Source: Rutpela maculata
Lineage: Eukaryota > Arthropoda > Insecta > Coleoptera > Cerambycidae
Assembly: GCA_936432065.2 (NCBI GenBank)
Contig: OW386289.2
Location: 167,771,348-167,835,347 of the forward strand
Length of the DNA: 64,000 nucleotides
Direction of reading: 5' to 3'
A program made the translations under genes and the position numbers. Under the pieces are notes generated by a model. That model had not been told where the DNA came from, did not search any database, and saw nothing but the letters and a program-made list of their open reading frames with translations. Each line of letters begins with the position of its first letter. Position 1 is the stretch's first letter. Positions 43,739 to 54,708 of the stretch are shown in pieces.

Positions 43739-44860
43739 ATGGCCAAGAAGTGCGGAATCTGCAATAGCCCAATAACAACAAGAAAACCGGCAATTCCATG
43801 CAGCGGCACTTGTCAGCATTCTTACCACATTGAGTGCACTAATATACCAGCTGATTTGTTGACATCTGTATCCAACTATCCCGCCCTTTCTTGGAAATGT
43901 GAGAACTGTATTAATAAACCTGCCTGGGATCCCGAATACTTGGAATCCGTCTTTGAAGAAAAAGTCAAACTTTTACTACAAGATATCGGCGAAAAGTTTA
44001 ATGACTTAAAAAATGAAATAGCCCACTCTGCCGCAAAAGTCATTGCCGACATTAATGCTGAAAATACCTTAGCAATAAAAAAGACCTACTCGACCGCTCT
44101 GAAAACCGAGGCGGCGATTATAATAAAGCCAAAGGACCAGGAACAAAACAACCTAAGGACTAGAGCTGAAGTTCTCAACAGTATAAACCCGGTGGAAAAC
44201 AATATCAACATCTCCAAAGTAAAGAATGTTAAAGAAGGTGGCATTCTGGTTGGATGCTCCAGCTCAGAGGATACGTCGAAACTCAAGAAAATCGCCAAAG
44301 ATAAGTTAACTGAAAACTACAATATCAAGGACGCAAGAAATATAAAACCTCGAATAAGGATTGTAGGCATGTCCGAAGAACTCGCGGAAAATGAACTAAT
44401 TCAGTACATTAAGTTTCAAAATAAACACCTAGACAGTGAAAATCACGATTTCAAAGTTTTAAAATTATGGTCTACAAAAAAAAATGCAAACATTTATCAG
44501 GCTATCTTGCAAGTGGAAACAGGTTTTTATGATAAAGTAATGTCGATCGGAGAGGGTAAGCTATTCGTAGGGTATGATTTATGTAGTGTTTACGATTCGA
44601 TTGAAATACGTAGGTGCTTTAGGTGCAGTGGTTTCAACCATATGTCAAGCCAATGTAAATCTACAGTACGTTGCCCAAAATGTGCTGATGAGCATAACTT
44701 GAATAACTGTAGCTCTGAAATTTTAAAATGTGTCAACTGTATAGACTACTCAAATGCTAACAAAACGGAGCTTAATATTGAACATGCTGCTTGGGATCAC
44801 AATTGTTTTGTATATAAGCAGAATATTGACGAACTAAAATCTAAAATGTCTTCCGCATAG
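43739..44860 (+). CDS. Non-LTR retrotransposon ORF1 protein (Gag-like, 373 aa)
   Basis: An RNA-binding, Gag-like protein expected to package the element's RNA. At the N-terminus is a PHD-type C4HC3 zinc finger: C5, C8, C21, C25, H30, C33, C54, C57. A charged helical stretch follows (about 65-130), probably coiled coil. The middle domain (about 165-285) is likely RRM-like or Gag-like. Zinc knuckles follow at C293 (CFRCSGFNHMSSQC, CX2CX4HX4C) and CPKCADEHNLNNC, plus a third, looser CVNC...H...C. The open frame extends upstream to 43712 without an ATG, so the start is the ATG at 43739 (MAKKCGICNS), close before the first finger cysteine. It ends in TAG at 44858-44860, followed by CTAG. ORF2 follows in the same frame. 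Confidence 0.85.
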   Translation: MAKKCGICNSPITTRKPAIPCSGTCQHSYHIECTNIPADLLTSVSNYPALSWKCENCINKPAWDPEYLESVFEEKVKLLLQDIGEKFNDLKNEIAHSAAKVIADINAENTLAIKKTYSTALKTEAAIIIKPKDQEQNNLRTRAEVLNSINPVENNINISKVKNVKEGGILVGCSSSEDTSKLKKIAKDKLTENYNIKDARNIKPRIRIVGMSEELAENELIQYIKFQNKHLDSENHDFKVLKLWSTKKNANIYQAILQVETGFYDKVMSIGEGKLFVGYDLCSVYDSIEIRRCFRCSGFNHMSSQCKSTVRCPKCADEHNLNNCSSEILKCVNCIDYSNANKTELNIEHAAWDHNCFVYKQNIDELKSKMSSA

Positions 44861-47809
44861 CTAGTAACTGAGATAAGTATATCATTAAACAATAATTTCT
44901 CACGAGTTATAAATGATGTTATAAATACTCCTCCTGTAATTTCTTCTTCTAATCAAACACGTAGGCAGTTTGTTACTTACATATATTACCAAAATGCCAG
45001 GGGTTTAAATAGTAAAACACAAGAATTACACAACAACACATTATTATTAGATAATACTTATGATATCTTTGCGATAAGTGAAACCTGGTTGACGTCAGGT
45101 GTATTAAATGGTGAACTTTTTGATGAAAATTATACAGTTTTTCGCTCAGATCGTAATTTTACTGCTATGAATGTATCCAGGGGAGGTGGAGTACTTCTTG
45201 CATGCAAAAATTCTCTAATGGTTAACAAAATTTCAATTGAAAACAATGAATATTTTAATCAAGTACCTATGATAGACATATTAATTGCAAAAGTTGGTAA
45301 GGGTATTAAATTTTGGTACATTATATTAGTATATATTCCTCCCAAAATTACTTATGATCAATTAAATTTATTTTTTGAAGGTATTATCTCATTAGAATAC
45401 CTATATGGTTCTGAAATAATTATGTTAGGAGATTTCAATATACCGGAATTTAGTTTAAATATTGAGAACTCTTCGGTTACTTCCTTAAAAGAGTTAATTA
45501 ATTTTTTTTCATTCACACAATACAATAATATTTATAACAATAGAGATCGTATGCTTGATTTGGTTCTTAGTACAATAACTTGCTCTGTTTCTGCACCATT
45601 GTCCTACTTAGTTCAAGAAGATGAGCATCATCCACCATTGAGTATATCGGTAAGACTAGATTATAATACACAAAATATTCTTGCGTATAATGATGTTAAA
45701 AGTTATAACTTTAAAAAAGCCAACTTTGTCTTACTATACAATGAAATTTTGAATATTGATTGGACGAATCTGAATGAATATGGTGATGTCAATGAGGCTT
45801 GTATGCATTTTTATGAAATTATATACAGTGTGTTAGATCGTTGTGTACCCTTGACATCACCAAATAATAAAAAACGCAAATATCCTCCGTGGTTTAACAA
45901 AGAGATCATTCGTGATATTAAGCAAAAACAAAAACTCTCGAAGCTTTACAATAAATCTAATAATGACCCCGCAATCTATACATCTTTTAGTGAACTGAGA
46001 TCGAAATTAAAAAATGACATTTTCATTGCTCGCAAAAATTTCATAACATCTACTGAAGAAAATATTAAAAATGAACCTAAGAAATTTTGGTCTTACTTGT
46101 CTAATATGCGTAATAATAAATCTGTTCCAGCTACTATGAAATTAAATGATGAGTTGTTAGATAATGGTAACTCAGTTACAGAGGGCTTTGCAAAATTCTT
46201 CAAAGCCGCATATACGCCAGATGTCGATAGCATCGATATTCCTAATGAGGTATTACATAATGAAATTATAAACGGTGCTCTAAACATTAGCTCTCCCACA
46301 GATGATGATATTTTGAAATGCATTAAAAGACTGAAGTCAAACATGACTATGGGTCCGGATAATATTCCAGCTTTTCTAATTCGCGATTGTGCTCCCCTAT
46401 TAGTTGAACCTTTAAAAATAATTTTTAAACTAGTTATATCTTCAAATACAATACCCGACATTTGGAAAATATCGCGTATATGTCCTGTTTTCAAAAAAGG
46501 AAGTCTGAATGATATAGAGAACTATCGTCCTATAACAATAATTTGTAATTTCGTCAAAGTACTTGAATTTTACACTCACGATATTCTATACAGTCATGTA
46601 AAAAACTGTATTACTATAAACCAGCATGGATTTATGAGAGGTCGCTCGACAACAACGAATTTAGTATGCATAACACAGTACATATCGGAGGCTTTGGATG
46701 ATCATGGTCAGGTAGACGTAGTTTATACTGACTTCTCCAAAGCCTTCGATAGGCTCAATCACAATATTTTGCTCCGTGAACTGGGTAGATTCGGTCTGTC
46801 ACACAATGCACTAAGTCTTTTTAAATCATATTTGTCGAATCGACTACAATACGTATGTCACAGAGGGTTTATCTCAACCAAATTTGAAGTTCTGTCCGGT
46901 GTTCCTCAGGGATCGATCCTGGGACCGTTACTCTTCAACATTTTTATTAATAGTGCTGTTAGTTGTTTGAACATTCCTCATCTGCTGTACGCAGATGATA
47001 TGAAAATATATATGAGAATAAACGGTACTCAGGATTGCGTCACCCTACAGGAAAACCTCGACAGACTTGATCTATGGTGTAAAGAAAATAAGTTACCACT
47101 TAATATTAATAAATGTAATGTTCTCACATATTCTTGTAAAAAAGATATTTTAATTTTTCCGTATAATATTGACGATGTATTGCTTAGTAGACCGGAATAT
47201 ATCAAGGACTTAGGGATATTTTTTGATTCAAAATTAACTTTTAATTATCACATTGATCAAGTAACTTTAGCTGCCAATAGAAATTTAGGATTTGTTATGC
47301 GTAATTCTCGTGAGTTTTGCGATGTATCTACAATTAAATTGTTATACAACTCATATGTCAGATCCCGACTAGAATATAATTCTATCATTTGGTGTCCAAA
47401 TTACATAAAATATATCGAGGCATTAGAAAGAGTACAACGAAGGTTTTTAAAGTTCTTGTCATATAAAGAGAATAAAGTGTATCCTCCTATAGGTTACCCA
47501 CATGATTTGTTACTTGAAACATACAACTATAAATCCTTATTGGTTCGTCGTAGCATGCATTCTGTAATGTTCCTGTTTAATATGGTAAATTTTGTTCATG
47601 ATGCAAGTGAAATATTAAGCAAAATCAATTTCCACGTACCCACATACACAAGGCGTCGTTGGGAAACTTTTTATATAAAGACGGCTAATACTAATATATT
47701 GCATTACTCTCCTTTGTACGTGATGTGCCGTAATTATTCCACAGTGCAAGATAGCATTGATATATATAATTCTAGCAATGTACATATAAAAAATACTTTT
47801 TTATCGTAA
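44861..47809 (+). CDS. Non-LTR retrotransposon ORF2: endonuclease and reverse transcriptase
   Basis: 982 codons without a stop, numbered here from 44861. The APE-type endonuclease spans about 40-265 with N45 (QNARG), E74 (SETWL), D191 (GDFN) and H256/H257 (EDEHHPPLS). The reverse transcriptase spans about 460-730, with VVYTDFSKAFDRLNH (motif A), SGVPQGSILGPLLFNIF and the catalytic YADD at 710-713. The C-terminal part has VQRRFLKF and YTRRRWETFY. Together these would nick the target and prime reverse transcription from it. Missing is a start: the first in-frame ATG (45167) lies beyond the endonuclease residues N45 and E74. The frame is continuous with ORF1 except for the TAG at 44858. Expression by readthrough, by reinitiation at a non-ATG codon, or a lost start must be assumed. 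All catalytic motifs look intact. Confidence 0.88.
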   Translation, partial: LVTEISISLNNNFSRVINDVINTPPVISSSNQTRRQFVTYIYYQNARGLNSKTQELHNNTLLLDNTYDIFAISETWLTSGVLNGELFDENYTVFRSDRNFTAMNVSRGGGVLLACKNSLMVNKISIENNEYFNQVPMIDILIAKVGKGIKFWYIILVYIPPKITYDQLNLFFEGIISLEYLYGSEIIMLGDFNIPEFSLNIENSSVTSLKELINFFSFTQYNNIYNNRDRMLDLVLSTITCSVSAPLSYLVQEDEHHPPLSISVRLDYNTQNILAYNDVKSYNFKKANFVLLYNEILNIDWTNLNEYGDVNEACMHFYEIIYSVLDRCVPLTSPNNKKRKYPPWFNKEIIRDIKQKQKLSKLYNKSNNDPAIYTSFSELRSKLKNDIFIARKNFITSTEENIKNEPKKFWSYLSNMRNNKSVPATMKLNDELLDNGNSVTEGFAKFFKAAYTPDVDSIDIPNEVLHNEIINGALNISSPTDDDILKCIKRLKSNMTMGPDNIPAFLIRDCAPLLVEPLKIIFKLVISSNTIPDIWKISRICPVFKKGSLNDIENYRPITIICNFVKVLEFYTHDILYSHVKNCITINQHGFMRGRSTTTNLVCITQYISEALDDHGQVDVVYTDFSKAFDRLNHNILLRELGRFGLSHNALSLFKSYLSNRLQYVCHRGFISTKFEVLSGVPQGSILGPLLFNIFINSAVSCLNIPHLLYADDMKIYMRINGTQDCVTLQENLDRLDLWCKENKLPLNINKCNVLTYSCKKDILIFPYNIDDVLLSRPEYIKDLGIFFDSKLTFNYHIDQVTLAANRNLGFVMRNSREFCDVSTIKLLYNSYVRSRLEYNSIIWCPNYIKYIEALERVQRRFLKFLSYKENKVYPPIGYPHDLLLETYNYKSLLVRRSMHSVMFLFNMVNFVHDASEILSKINFHVPTYTRRRWETFYIKTANTNILHYSPLYVMCRNYSTVQDSIDIYNSSNVHIKNTFLS

Positions 47810-47966
47810 TTCTGTTAATTTTGTTTTATATTCATTTTGTTATTCACCTTACTTGTTTTTATACATGTTTGTCCTATTATGTCATGTTATTTGTATTTCT
47901 ACTGTGCTTTCTTTTTGTTTTAATTTGTATCAAGTTTTTAACATTGTATTGTTGTTGTGTTGTTCC

Positions 47967-48001
47967 CTATCCTGTAACTGGGATATAATCCCGTTGGATA
48001 G
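47967..48001 (+). promoter_or_regulatory. 3' UTR hairpin of the non-LTR element
   Basis: GGGAT-ATA-ATCCC (47980-47992) is nested inside CTATCC (47967-47972) and GGATAG (47996-48001), about 10 bp before AATAAA. Non-LTR elements often have a 3' RNA structure recognised by their reverse transcriptase; that role is inferred. Confidence 0.55.
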
Positions 48002-48020
48002 TTGTATGTAAATAAATATT

Positions 48021-48589
48021 CTCTAACATATTATAATATTATGAATTGTATTTTGTATTTTAGATCTAATTGATTATTTTTTACAAAATAGGCTTTTGTA
48101 GTATTAACAGAAAATGTTGGTACAGAAAATATAGGTAGTATGATTTCATGTTTTTATTTGCACCAAACCGTTTCTTAAGAATCTAATGACAACTCGGGCA
48201 TAAACGGCAGCATCAATAAATTCTATAGCATGTTAATATGAGCTTTCAATGAATGATTCCCACAAATAACAAAGATACAAAACAGTTTAGTAAAAAGTAT
48301 CCCATGGGATACAAAAGAGCTAATAGAGATGAAAAATGGAACTTAGCTTAGGTACTAATTTTCCATTAATAACAAGAGACAAATGAAAAATCCCTCTAAC
48401 TGCTCCTTTGACGGAAAAGTCACAAGCGTAGAGGTTATTTTCCAGTAAAATACTGGAAAATTGTGTTATTTTGTGGACTTCAAGGGCATTGAAGAAAATA
48501 TATGTGACATGATCCCTACAAGAGACACAGAAAAAAAAGAACATAAGTCACTAGAACACACATGTAAGGAAATGAACAAGCACCCTCAA
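48021..48589. other. Unassigned A+T-rich sequence
   Basis: Sequence between the retrotransposon tail and the next relic; possibly the upstream, unreadable part of that relic. Confidence 0.35.
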
Positions 48590-49120
48590 TAGCAAATATA
48601 GCAATAGCACCTGGAGTACCACAAGGATGTGTCCTGAACTGTTACTGTTTTTCTTATTTATAACCAATCTGCCAGAAGACATAACAGCATAACAATGTTC
48701 TCAGATAACAGCACTGTTTCTAAGAAAAATAATAACATTATTGCACTTAATAATTATATGAATTCATTGATGAATGATATAAGAAATGTGCTAGATTCTT
48801 TTAGTCCATGCTTCGAAAACCTACATACTGACTTTCGGGGCAGTCTCTGGATACATTAGAGTAAAATATAAAATGAATGTATGTCAGAAGCAGAAAATGT
48901 CAAATTCTTAGGAATAATTTTGCAAAGCGACATCAAATGGAACCAACAGGTTACCGCTGTATGCTCAAGGTCAGCAAAATTTATAAAATCCACGAGGAAT
49001 GTAACAATTAAGAAGCCTTTATGTATATGTTGTAACATGGTTCCTTCGCTGTACAATAATTATTAATTTTTTTGTAATGTGTTCGAGATTCAGACTGAAC
49101 TTTATATTATTTAGAGGAAA
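48590..49120 (+). pseudogene. Non-LTR reverse transcriptase relic
   Basis: IAIAPGVPQGCVL at 48600-48640 is the PQG motif. The catalytic region is decayed (MFSDNSTVSKKNNN, where an ADD would be expected). After a gap, VKFLGIILQSDIKWNQQV and SRSAKFIKSTRNVTIKK follow, which is the thumb region. Several stops and a frame change. It differs from the intact element directly upstream, so it is an older insertion of another family. Confidence 0.75.
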
Positions 49121-51387
49121 CAAATTACTACACCAGCAGCTCAGAGACTCGCCAGACGAGTCGGGGTCAGAAAACACTTTCCAAATGGTTTTACGTGTTT
49201 GGTAGATTATAGTTAATAAATGACAGATGTTTTTATTATTTATCTTAAAGAAATGTTAATTTGACTTATATAATGATAATTTTCCTAGAGAGGCGGGGCG
49301 CCAATCTTTCTATATTCGAAATTTACACTAAGTGTAGAGTTTGATTACAAGAAAGATAAACTACTCAAATTATAAAGAAAGTATAAATTGTTGACTATAA
49401 AAAAGTGTGAATTAATAATCCAAATTTGGCAAAAATCAAGATTAGATTAATTCTTGCAAATATTTCTAAAAGATATTCAACATTTTTTTTACAAAAAGGT
49501 TAATTAATTAATTCAGTAGGTATAATCTAAATGGTTTGTATAGTTTGTATCAAAATACATGATATAAGTGGACAAAGTAATTATAAAATTGATTTTATTA
49601 TAAACCAATAAAACTGGATGTGTTTTTGTTAGAAAACGACTAAACTGAGGCCTTAAAATTAAACAAATTTATGTACAATAGGGAAAATGGATGGACGATA
49701 ATATGTTACGTAGATATCATTTAAAATACTGTCTTAAACATGAACCGACAATACAGTGTTTTAAAAGTCATAATTAATTATTTAAATGTAAACGTTTCGT
49801 AGACATTGTGATCGCAAAGTCTTTACAGATCGTTTCATATATTTGTTTTCAATTAGACGTTACGTATATAGTCTACACCTAAAGAATAACTGAAAATACT
49901 AATTGTTCGTGAAAACATATTAAAGATAAAGTTGAAAATTGAAATAATTTCAAAAAACAAACATTTGCAATTTGATTCTTTAAAGAACTCTAAAAGTGTT
50001 AAAGCATAAAAATACGAGATATATAAAAAAAGACATTAGATAAAAATTTTATTTGCGACAGTTATCTGGTATTCTCAGTGGATAAAAGTAGTGAATTCAA
50101 GTGAGGGATGATGATGGTGACATCCAACCCACTGTGATGCTATCGCTGATTTCTATATTAAGTCAGGGAGTTCCCAGTACCATATTCGGCACCTTCAGAA
50201 ATTCGATAAGGACACATTACATCTATTCTACCATATTACCGTCTCGGTCTCCGCAAAAGGTAGTCCTAGTCTAATATATACATTCCATCCCCAAAATACG
50301 TAGAGGAGAAAAAGACAACCCCATTAGGTGATTAAAATAAAAGTTTCCAACCCAAACTTAAATGTGAGGTTAAAAGAAACGTATCTAGAATGCGTATCTA
50401 CGATCTGCATCTAGAACCGGATTAAACCGGTGAAGAACAATATCTTGTGGCCCGCTTCATGTTCACGAAGAGGGACTATCAACCCTTACGATGTTGAAGT
50501 CGTTGGTAAAAGTCGAATTTGATTAATGAAGACACATCACTACTCAAAAAATTAGCAGACAATTACGAAGTACAAAGCTTCTTGTAACGGAGAATAATTC
50601 ATTTTGTTCGCCTTTTCACAGTATACAAATCGTGTCACATGTCTACCCTCTCCATTCTTAAAGCTAAGTTAGAACATCAGTTACCTTGAGTACACTTAGA
50701 CGTGACTCTGGTTGCATACCGTTGTATTTGTTTAAGAAGAAATTTTAAGAAACAATATTTGAAATCTCCGCGGTCTTTCATGCTTGAGTTCATTTATGTT
50801 TTAATTTATGAAGCAGCAATGTGCGTGCTACAATGTATATTGTCAATCGCAATTAATGAACGGAATGATATTTTGGGCATGTACTACAGCAACTAATATT
50901 TAAATGTCAAAAACGTTTAATACAAGCATTAGTTATACCATGCCCAACCACCACTAGCTGTCGGACAAATCCAATTTTCTGCGCAATTTCATTATTACAA
51001 TCTGGTTTTTCCCACTGCGAGCTATACAGAGATTTAAGAAAAACCACTAAAACTTAATTTTGAACATTATTTTACTTCAAGAAAATACTTTCGGGGACTT
51101 GAATTTAATCCAAAATTGTTTGCTACATTCCCTGTAATGTTACGACGACAAGTTACAGCAAAAAAATGCTATAGTCAAACAATAGCATATTTTGGTTCCA
51201 CTACTTTAACTAAAGTAAATTTTTATTTCACAAAACACGATTAAAGCAATTCAGAATTAATTAATATCTGTATGTTGACTATTATATAGCGTTATAGCCT
51301 TTTTAAGATTACTACAAATATTTTTGATATTGTATTTATTTTCACAAATAATGCTGTTGTTCACAGAAACTAGCAGATTTAAGTTTG
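49121..51387. other. Unassigned A+T-rich sequence, 2.3 kb
   Basis: No reading frame above about 65 codons, no RNA gene and no repeat boundary is recognised. It is one of the few stretches here not visibly made of mobile elements, so host intron or intergenic DNA is plausible. Confidence 0.4.
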
Positions 51388-51662
51388 CTTAAGGATAGGA
51401 TTTTGCAGTGAAGGGAAATATGCGTTTATTTTTGGTTTATTATAGATATTTAAAAAATCATAAATGGGTATAATATTTAAAATAGTTTCAGGTACTTCCC
51501 ATTGCTCTAAGGAATATAACAATATACAGTTTTTATCATAAATGTTGTATATAGTTAAATGTCATGCACTGATAATGAAATTAGGAACTATTTTCATTGA
51601 CAAACTACAATATTCAAGTACAACAGAAATTTACTCTCACTCTGCAAAATCCTATCCTTAAG
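51388..51662. mobile_element. 275-bp MITE (CTTAAGGATAGGATTTTGCA ends)
   Basis: CTTAAGGATAGGATTTTGCA at 51388 is mirrored by TGCAAAATCCTATCCTTAAG ending at 51662, an exact 20-bp inverted end that extends imperfectly inward. No coding; the duplication is not certain. Confidence 0.7.
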
Positions 51663-52162
51663 GTCAAAGTATCAAAAATAACAAATTAGTAAGACCTTCG
51701 CAAGAATCATAAAATAAATTCGCCTGAAGAATTTACATAAAAAATAATATGTACACTTAAAATTACATTTGTTAACTATAAAACAAAACGTTAACTTATT
51801 CTGAGAGGAATATAAATTCTCGAAATGATAACAGTGCCTCCGTTGTAGCGTTTGGTCAAAAGGTGACTGGAACACGTAAAAACCATTTACTGACGCCCGT
51901 GTCAAGAAGGGGAATTATGTGCGTTATATATTTTTTTATGAGACTTTTATTTTATTCCTCTTTAAAAGGCCTAATTTTTATAGATCGTTATCTGTATTGT
52001 ACGGAATGTATCTGATTTCGTGTACAGTTGCAATGTTTTAAATTAAAATTCCTCCATACTACTGTCGAGAATTACCAGATCGGCAAATTGCTAGTTGAAA
52101 ATTTGATGCCACAGAAATATCACGAAAGGCGCAAACGTCAGGAGACTGCATGTGCATATCCA
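51663..52162. other. Unassigned A+T-rich sequence
   Basis: No recognisable feature between two MITEs. Confidence 0.4.
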
Positions 52163-52497
52163 GTAATCACATACCAAAAATCAACATTCGTGGATGCTGT
52201 GCTACGGCCGCCATCTTGAAAATGGTGGTAAGTTTTTAGTGCTGTTTTATTAACGAATGGAAATATTGGAAAATGCTTTAGATAAAATTTGAATAGCACT
52301 GAAAAATACACATTTTTAATTCAAATCAAAATGTTTTTTTGTATTTTTGTCTACCTTACAACTCGATAACCGTTGCTTTTCCAATATTCCCATCCGTTCT
52401 AAAATAGGGCGAAAAAACTTTATAAAACGGCCGCCATCTTTCAGAATGGAGGCTGTAGCACAGCACCCAGGATGTTGATTTTTGGCATGTTATTTCT
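52163..52497. mobile_element. MITE whose arms carry CGGCCGCCATCTT
   Basis: CCAAAAATCAACAT (52173) is mirrored by ATGTTGATTTTTGG (52472), and CTGTGCTA (52198) by TAGCACAG (52456). CGGCCGCCATCTT is present at 52205-52217 and 52428-52440 in the same orientation; its complement contains AAGATGGCGGC, the consensus of the YY1/Pho zinc-finger family. The total length is about 335 bp. Confidence 0.65.
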
Positions 52498-52940
52498 AGG
52501 CACTAGTGCTACACAATACTATACATGAGCCAAGTCTCCCGTTTAGAGTAATTATTTGCAGGTAAAACACTAACATGATTGGACTATAGTTTTTTCCATG
52601 TCTCTTTATACCTCTATGATATGGACCGATAGGGAAGCAGATATAGAACGTATTTATTCTTCTGAGATGTGGATCCAGACAGGTTTATTACGATCCCTTG
52701 GACAGCCCATCCTACCAACAACTCAATTCTTCAAGAATTACGACCCCCAAACAGTGGCGGATTTAGGGGCTATAGCCCGGGGCGGCAAAATTCAGGGGCG
52801 GCAATTGTTTTTAAAAATACCAAAGGCACATAAAACAAAAAATTATTATTATTAGCATGTACTAGCAAAACATTTTTAATTTATTTGAGAACCGTATTTT
52901 TTGTTTTAACTAGACTAGAGTTCCTTATTATAGTCAACTG

Positions 52941-54337
52941 TACAGGGTGGTCGCGCGAACGTTAGAACCTCATTTAACTTGGAGTTACGTAAAAAAGTTC
53001 AAAAATAAAAATTATGAGAAATCACATGTATTGACCAAAAATCATTTCAGAAAAACAATTCGGAGGTATGAGCTTTACCTTGGTTTTACTTCCACATCCA
53101 GTGAAAGTACACAAAAAAATTTTTTTAAAATTTTTATTGTTCAAATAGGCTTAGAATGTCACGAAACGTCGAGATTTTAAATTTGAGCGAAAAAAAATTC
53201 TGTCTGTCGGTCTGTCTGTAACTTTTTTTGTGCGCACGTTTACTCTGGAACCGTTTGAGATATTGACTTGAAATTTGGTACACATATGTAGTTTAACGAG
53301 ATCTAGAACTAGATTATATTTTCATCTTGTTCCGTCGAAGGGTTGGGGGGTAAATCGGGGTAAATTTGGAGTAAATAGGTAAATCAAGCAGGTAAGAGTC
53401 CATAAAATTGGTATTTAGCATATATAAGAGAAGCTAAGGTCTCAAAAAAATTTTTGACATTAGCTACACCTATTACCACCCCGACTCCATTATTAAAGGG
53501 GATGAAAAAAAATTGTGATTTAGTGTGTGTACAAGAACCAGAAACCTCAAAATATTTTTTTACTTCATCCACCCCCACTACCACCCCCTATAACCACCCC
53601 CACTCCGCTACCGATGTGGGGTATCGTTTTATGGGTTTTTGGGGTAGAGGATTTCAAATATTATATTATTAAAGTTCCATGAACAATTATTTCCACATAC
53701 AAAATTTTTTCGTTGTGAGTGACGGATAAAAAATCTGGATGTGGAAGTAGTGATTCCTTGGGCAGCGGTTTTTTTTAAATGGAACACCCCATATAATTTT
53801 ACACCATTGGAAAGGCTATAGAAAAACCTTTTCGATGATGTATGACACACAGTATTTTTCTTAAAAACTATAAATAGTAGATTTTCTTACATTAATTCAT
53901 GATAGTCCGCAAAATATATATCAATTATTGAAATTCTCTATTTTATTTATTTTAGATACTAACAGGTATTTTGACAGAAAGAACATATTGTTTATTTTAA
54001 TTTACATACTTTTGTTTTCCATGGCTAATTTGATAAGTTGTAAATTTATAGTAAATTGGACAAAATTTTTTTAAGATAAAAATACCATGTATTATATATA
54101 ATTAAAAAGCCTTTTTTATTGCCTTTGAAATGGTGTAGATGTATATGGAGAGTTCTCTTTAAAAAAAAAAACTAAAGTAAAGTTCATATCTCCGAAATGC
54201 GACTTTCAATTGCTATTTTGAAATAATTTTTGGAAAATACATGTGATTTTCTATAACTCTTATTTTTGTACTTTTTTACGTAACTCCAAAAATAACGAAG
54301 TTAAATGGGGTTCTAACGTTCGCACGACCACCCTGTA
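52941..54337. mobile_element. Mariner-type MITE with CAGGGTGGTCG ends
   Basis: TA at 52941-52942 and 54336-54337. The ends CAGGGTGGTCGCGCGAACGT and, on the minus strand, CAGGGTGGTCGTGCGAACGT match, and arms continue for about 110 bp (GAGTTACGTAAAAAAGT and complement). The family A copy A5 lies inside. Confidence 0.8.
53088..53768 (+). mobile_element. Family A element, copy A5
   Basis: Starts ACTTCCACATCCAGTGAAAG and ends GGATGTGGAAGTAGTG...GCAGCGG, between T-runs. All landmarks are present. The CCACCCCC run is shorter than in A1. Confidence 0.75.
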
Positions 54338-54708
54338 CATAGAATTTTCTCAATATCTGTTATAGAACTTAAATTAGTAGGAGTTGTTTTGCTGATTGCT
54401 TTTAAATGCATATCAAAGTTTATTTCATATTTTGTTCTCGTTCTCATATGATAAACAATATTATATATTGATCTGGTTTTTAATTTATTCAAAACTACTA
54501 ATAATTTTGTGCTTTGTACTATTGACAAACCTATGGGGAGAAAGCGTAAAAGGGAGTGAGCGAGGAGAGAATTGACCCTTTAAAAGGGAAGGTGAGGTGT
54601 AAAGGGAATATCATTTTTTACTGCTGAGTGCTGAGGCAAGGAGCAGAGAGTGGGAAGCGAAAAGTTTCCCCTAGGCGGCAAAAGTATAAATCCGCAACTA
54701 CCTTCAAA

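Larger units (their letters stand above)
43739..48020 (+). mobile_element. Near-intact non-LTR retrotransposon (jockey/CR1-like)
   Basis: Contains ORF1 (PHD finger plus zinc knuckles), ORF2 (endonuclease plus reverse transcriptase) and a 3' UTR of about 210 bp. The 3' UTR ends in a nested hairpin, CTATCC...GGGATATAATCCC...GGATAG (47967-48001), and AATAAA (48009-48014). No ribonuclease H domain is apparent after the RT. The orderly layout and the absence of frameshifts mark it as the youngest retroelement in the window. The start given is that of ORF1; the true 5' end lies upstream. Confidence 0.8.
52744..54708. mobile_element. hAT-like element containing a MITE and a family A copy
   Basis: The left end CAGTGGCGGATTTAGGGGC (52752) and the right end on the minus strand TAGTTGCGGATTTATAC (54700) match; both are followed by CGGCAAAA/TTTTGCCGCC words. 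The flanking 8-mers CCCCCAAA and CCTTCAAA agree at 6 of 8, a weak hAT-type duplication. No transposase is left. Most of its present length comes from the insertion at 52943-54335. Confidence 0.6.

Noticed and set aside
46093..46494. 133-codon frame on the minus strand
   Set aside because: Antisense shadow of the reverse transcriptase in ORF2.
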